A program made the position numbers and the translations under genes. Shown here in pieces: positions 60,630 through 64,000 of a DNA stretch of 64,000 bases (position 1 is the first letter of the stretch; every line of letters begins with the position of its first letter). Below the pieces are notes generated by a model. That model made no database searches. It was not told where the DNA came from and saw nothing but the letters and a program-made list of their open reading frames with translations. Where the stretch lies: assembly GCA_958295835.1 (NCBI GenBank), contig OY282378.1, forward strand, positions 5,605,694-5,669,693, in the 5' to 3' direction. Source of the stretch: an uncultured Gammaproteobacteria bacterium. Lineage in GTDB: Bacteria; Pseudomonadota; Gammaproteobacteria; HK1.

Positions 60630-61388
60630 CTACCCGCGCCCTACGAACGGCATCTTCGTCGCCATGACGGTCATGGTCTGCACGTTGGCGTCGAGCGGAA
60701 GGCTGGCCATGCAGACCAGCGCGCGCGCCACGTTCTCCGGATCCATGAGCGGCTCGACCGCGACCTCGCCGTTCGCCTGCGGCACCCCCTCGGCCATCCG
60801 TGCCGCCATCTCGGTCAGGGCGTTGCCGACGTCGAGCTGCCCGCACGCGATGTCGTACTTGCGCCCGTCGAGCGACGTGCACTTGGTCAACCCGGTGATC
60901 GCGTGCTTGGTCGCGGTGTACGGAGCCGAGTTCGGCCGGGGAGCGTGAGCGGAAATCGAGCCGTTGTTCACGATGCGCCCGCCCATGGGCCTCTGGCTCT
61001 TCATCAGCCTGAACGCCTCCCGGGTGCACAGGAACGCTCCGGTCAGGTTGACGTCGACGACGCCTTGCCACTGCTCGATGGCGAGCTCCTCCATGGGGAT
61101 CCCGGGTGCGTTGACCCCGGCGTTGTTGAACAGGAAGTCGAGCCGGCCGAACGCCTCCTTCGTCTTCGCGAAGAGCGCCTGCACCGACACCGGATCGCTC
61201 ACGTCGGCCGGCGCGACCAATGCCCGCCCGCCGCCGGCGCCCGCGTCGGCCTTCGTCCGCTCCAGGGGTTCGGGGCGGCGCCCCGCCAGCACCACCGAGT
61301 ACCCCTCGCGCAGCATCGCGAGCGCACAGGCCCGGCCGATTCCGGTGCCGGCCCCGGTGATCATCGCGACCTTTCCGTTTCCGTTCAT
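60630..61388 (-). CDS. Short-chain dehydrogenase/reductase
   Basis: 252 residues. Cofactor motif TGAGTGIG, the NNAG strand (LDFLFNNAGVN), catalytic serine in NGSISAHAPR and the YTATK Tyr-Lys pair. Lies between the transporter and the hydratase gene, all leftward, and may share a catabolic role with them. Confidence 0.93.
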   Translation of the reverse strand: MNGNGKVAMITGAGTGIGRACALAMLREGYSVVLAGRRPEPLERTKADAGAGGGRALVAPADVSDPVSVQALFAKTKEAFGRLDFLFNNAGVNAPGIPMEELAIEQWQGVVDVNLTGAFLCTREAFRLMKSQRPMGGRIVNNGSISAHAPRPNSAPYTATKHAITGLTKCTSLDGRKYDIACGQLDVGNALTEMAARMAEGVPQANGEVAVEPLMDPENVARALVCMASLPLDANVQTMTVMATKMPFVGRG

Positions 61389-61657
61389 TCCGCTTCCTCC
61401 TCACCTTCCCGCCGAGCCGGCAGAGCCGCAACCGGGAATCTGTCCGTCGTTCCGTCGATACCCTGCATGAGATTCGATCGCCGGAGGGCCGGATTCCAGG
61501 CGCAGCTCGACGGCCCGACGTCGAGCGGGGCGGAAGCGGCCGGGCGACGGCGCGGACATGCGTTCCGGACCGGCCGGCCCGGGCCGGCCGCCGCCCCTGC
61601 TCCGGCTCGACGCTCCGCTGCGCAGAAGTCTCGTCATACCGGACGGGCAGGCGCTCG
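61389..61657. other. Intergenic stretch
   Basis: 269 bp between two leftward genes; nothing recognisable. Confidence 0.35.
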
Positions 61658-62431
61658 TCAGGCGAACGATGCTTCTACGGTTCCCAGCGCCCCGAAGTCC
61701 GCCCGCGCCTCGTCGCCGGGGGCGATGGGCAGGATGCCGCCGCAGGTGCCGGTCATCACCACGTCCCCGGCGCGCAGTCCGCGTTCCGCGACCAGCGGAT
61801 GGGCCGCGAGCCAGCCCACCGCCGCGAGGGGATCGCCCCAGGTCAGCAAAGAGCCCGCGCCGCGCGCCTTCTCCTCGCCGTTGACGCTGACGGTGAGCGC
61901 GCAGGCCGCGAGATCGATCGAGCGCCAGTCCCCACCCCTCTCGCCCTCGACGAACGCGACGTTTCCCGCGCCGTCGGCGATGAGCACGAGGCCGCCGTTG
62001 GCGAGGCCGCCGGGCAACCGGCAGCCGACGATCTCGAACGAGGGGGCAACGTAGTCCACCGCCGGCGCGATCTCGTCCGCCGGGTACGGGCGATCCCGTG
62101 CGGGCACGTCGCCCGCGAGCTTGACGAGGAATTCCGTTTCGAGTCCCGGTGCGCAGGCCGTGGGCAGCTCGATGCGCGCGCCGTTGCCGGACCGGAACGG
62201 CGCGAGCAGCGGGCCGGCGAACGCATCGTCGAGCTTGAGCATCGCGAGCGCCTTGTCGTTGGTGGCGCCGAGCTTCCAGCCGATCTGCACGGCGCCCGAC
62301 GCCGCGGTCTGAATCTCCTGGATCGTGTACGCCGCCGCGGTGTCGGCGGGCTTGTCGGCAGCGTCGAGCTCGATGGTCTCGCCGCTCATGCGCGCGTCCC
62401 ACAGCGCGGCGGCGATCTCCCTGGGGGTCAT
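61658..62431 (-). CDS. 2-keto-4-pentenoate hydratase/fumarylacetoacetate hydrolase family protein
   Basis: 257 residues. MhpD-like plan: WDARMSGETI, the dipeptide-type IGWKLGATN, GLETEFLVKLAGD for metal binding, SFEIVGCRL, and LTWGDPLAAVGWLA to MTGTCGG near the end. Acts on 2-oxo acids from ring cleavage or sugar-acid breakdown. Start at 62431 fits the family N-terminus. Confidence 0.88.
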   Translation of the reverse strand: MTPREIAAALWDARMSGETIELDAADKPADTAAAYTIQEIQTAASGAVQIGWKLGATNDKALAMLKLDDAFAGPLLAPFRSGNGARIELPTACAPGLETEFLVKLAGDVPARDRPYPADEIAPAVDYVAPSFEIVGCRLPGGLANGGLVLIADGAGNVAFVEGERGGDWRSIDLAACALTVSVNGEEKARGAGSLLTWGDPLAAVGWLAAHPLVAERGLRAGDVVMTGTCGGILPIAPGDEARADFGALGTVEASFA

Positions 62432-62658
62432 GGCGGTCTCCCGAAGAACGGTGTGCGGATGTCCGGTTCCGAACGGCCGCGGCTCCCTCCACCGGCCATC
62501 GCGTCCAGGCATCCGGGAGCGAGGGTGCCAAGGCGCTCGCGCCGGCGCAACGCCCGGAGCCGAACGCACGTCGAAGGGCGGTATCATTCGCCGTGCATGA
62601 ATGAATGCATGGATCATTGCACAATGGCGACGAACCTTTCGATTTCCAGGCGACCGCC

Positions 62659-63378
62659 ATGATCGCGTCCGCGCGTGGCGATACACGGAGCCGCGGACGC
62701 CTGCCGCCCCACCGCCCGGTGGCCGCGGGGCTCGCCATCGTCATAGCCGTCGCGGCGCACGCCGGAGACGCCGGGACCTGCGCTCCGGAAGCCATCCACG
62801 CCGACACCGAAGGGCAGCCGCTGACAAGGGCGGAGAGGATCGCCCGAATGGACCGGGCGTTCTACGATTCACTGGCCCGGTTCGACGAATGCCAGAGCGC
62901 TGCGGCGGGCACGGGCGCCGCGGCGGGACGGAACGGCGGCGCGGCTGGTGCGGACGGCGGTGCGGACAGTGCGGACGGCAATTCGGCAGGGGTGGGCGAC
63001 GGCGCTTCCGTGGAATCGGTCGCGGCGGAAGGTATCCAGGGCGCCGAAGCTCCGGAACTCCCCAAGGCGACGGCGGACGATACCTCCATCGAATCGGTGG
63101 CGGCCGGAGGCATCCAGGGCACGGAGGCTCCGGAGGACGGCGAGAGGATGGCGGCGGACACGGACCGCCCGCCCGCCGCGGGCTCGGGCCGGGCGCCCGA
63201 CGACATCCCGGCGCCGGACAACGACAGCGTGCTCGAAGCGCAGATACGGCGGGCGGCGATGGAGGAGACCGATCCACGCATACGGGCCGAGCTCTGGAAT
63301 GAATATCGCAAGTACAAGGGGCTGCCCCTGAAGCCGCTCCCGGGAGAAGAAGGAGAGAGCAACGATGCGCAGACATAG
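62659..63378 (+). CDS. Exported protein of unknown function
   Basis: 239 residues. A basic stretch and hydrophobic core (PVAAGLAIVIAVAAHA) form a signal peptide ending near GDAG. The middle is a low-complexity Ala/Gly/Asp region with a 15-residue repeat pair, ESVAAEGIQGAEAPE and ESVAAGGIQGTEAPE. The C-terminus (IRAELWNEYRKYKGLPLKP) is the only part that looks folded. It overlaps the lipoprotein gene by 14 bases, so the two are co-expressed and may be partners in the envelope. Confidence 0.7.
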   Translation: MIASARGDTRSRGRLPPHRPVAAGLAIVIAVAAHAGDAGTCAPEAIHADTEGQPLTRAERIARMDRAFYDSLARFDECQSAAAGTGAAAGRNGGAAGADGGADSADGNSAGVGDGASVESVAAEGIQGAEAPELPKATADDTSIESVAAGGIQGTEAPEDGERMAADTDRPPAAGSGRAPDDIPAPDNDSVLEAQIRRAAMEETDPRIRAELWNEYRKYKGLPLKPLPGEEGESNDAQT

Positions 63379-64000
63379 CACCATTCCCGCTGCCGCTCTC
63401 GCTGCCGCCGTTGCCGTGCTGGCCGGCTGCGGGGCGATGGGGACGATGGGGGGGACGTCGGCGGGTCCGGCGGTCGGCCCCGCCATCGACCCGCCGGCCT
63501 CGGCCGCCGCGGACCCGTATCGAGGCGTGCGGCTCGACGTCATCGTCCCGGTCTTCGACCCCGGGCTCCCCGACGATCCCGACGACTACGAGAAGGAAGG
63601 CGTCTGGCCGGAGCTGCGGCGGGCCGAGGCGAACCGCTTCGCCGTCGCGCTCAAGAAGGCGCTCCAAGCTACCGGTGCGTTCGGTGACGTCCGGGTCTCG
63701 CCCGATGCCAGGGCCACCGGCGACCTCTACGTCATCGGCGCAATCGAGAAGTCGGACGGCCAGGACGTCAAGATTGCAGTCGAAGTCGTCGACATCGGCG
63801 GCAAGCGCTGGATGCGGAAGCGTTACCGGCACCGGGTGAAGGAATACTTCTGGCGCGACCCCCGCAACCGGGGCGAGGACCCCTACCAGCCGGTGTTCGA
63901 CGACGCGGCCGGGGACGTCGCGAAGCTCGTCATGAAGCGTTCGTCCGAGGAGCTCGCGACCTTGCGCCAAATCGGCGAGATCCGGTTCGCCAGGACGTTC
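63365..64000 (+). CDS. Lipoprotein, 3' end beyond window
   Basis: 212 codons are present and the frame is open at the edge. Signal peptide with lipobox LAGC at residues 19-22 (cysteine 22), then a proline/alanine linker and a folded domain: LDVIVPVFDPGLPDD, ANRFAVALKKALQATGAF and VRVSPDARATGDLYVIGAIEKSDG. The alternating beta/alpha plan with a potential ligand-binding site resembles envelope proteins of unknown role. Start at 63365 is supported by GAAGGAGAG upstream. Confidence 0.8.
   Translation, partial: MRRHSTIPAAALAAAVAVLAGCGAMGTMGGTSAGPAVGPAIDPPASAAADPYRGVRLDVIVPVFDPGLPDDPDDYEKEGVWPELRRAEANRFAVALKKALQATGAFGDVRVSPDARATGDLYVIGAIEKSDGQDVKIAVEVVDIGGKRWMRKRYRHRVKEYFWRDPRNRGEDPYQPVFDDAAGDVAKLVMKRSSEELATLRQIGEIRFARTF

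Overview
The window is GC-rich DNA from a Gram-negative bacterium. The evidence is lgt plus a lipobox lipoprotein, a two-half glycine decarboxylase, a branched-chain ABC transporter with a periplasmic binding protein, and a P4-type integrase in a tRNA gene. It is most likely a proteobacterium; a secreted nickel superoxide dismutase, an alkyl sulfatase and a betaine-type methyltransferase would suit a marine or host-associated lifestyle, but I cannot name a genus.

Layout. 1-14 kb: metabolic genes (alkyl sulfatase, methyltransferase, gcvH-gcvP, FMN hydroxy-acid oxidase, cystathionine beta-synthase, PfkB kinase) with a repeat-rich, decayed stretch (9.2-13 kb) holding an orphan antitoxin and N-terminal stubs of three genes. 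14.1-15.1 kb: rplM-rpsI-tRNA-Gln. 15.1-22.1 kb: a 7 kb island integrated in the tRNA-Gln 3' end, bounded by 43-bp direct repeats. 22.1-31 kb: lgt, a DUF255 protein, transketolase, a tartrate/D-malate-type dehydrogenase and a DUF1611 protein.

30.3-46.5 kb: a leftward operon for an enolase-superfamily dehydratase/epimerase and a LivKHMGF transporter. It is split between livH and livM by about 9 kb carrying a VapBC pair and a complete type I-G CRISPR effector operon (cas3-csx17-csb1-csb2). That operon has no cas1, cas2 or array beside it, and its base composition is visibly less GC-rich.

46.7-52.9 kb: the most notable system, a type IV-like CRISPR operon. On the minus strand the order is a Cas6e-like nuclease, Csf2/Cas7, a free-standing HNH nuclease, a 4-repeat/3-spacer array, Csf3/Cas5, a Csf1-like protein and a DinG-family helicase. 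The first base of the array is the last base of the HNH stop codon, so the array appears to lie inside the operon with no leader of its own. Cas6 processing of the array would therefore also cut the operon mRNA.

53-64 kb: RidA, secreted NiSOD, an M19 dipeptidase, a Uma2 protein, a GMC oxidoreductase, a Gfo/Idh/MocA oxidoreductase, an EamA transporter, an SDR, a FAH-family hydratase, and a secreted protein overlapping a lipoprotein gene that runs off the right edge. Short tandem duplications recur across the window (41, 75, 100 and 119 bp, plus 27 bp inside gcvP), and two of them copy gene starts in the liv operon.
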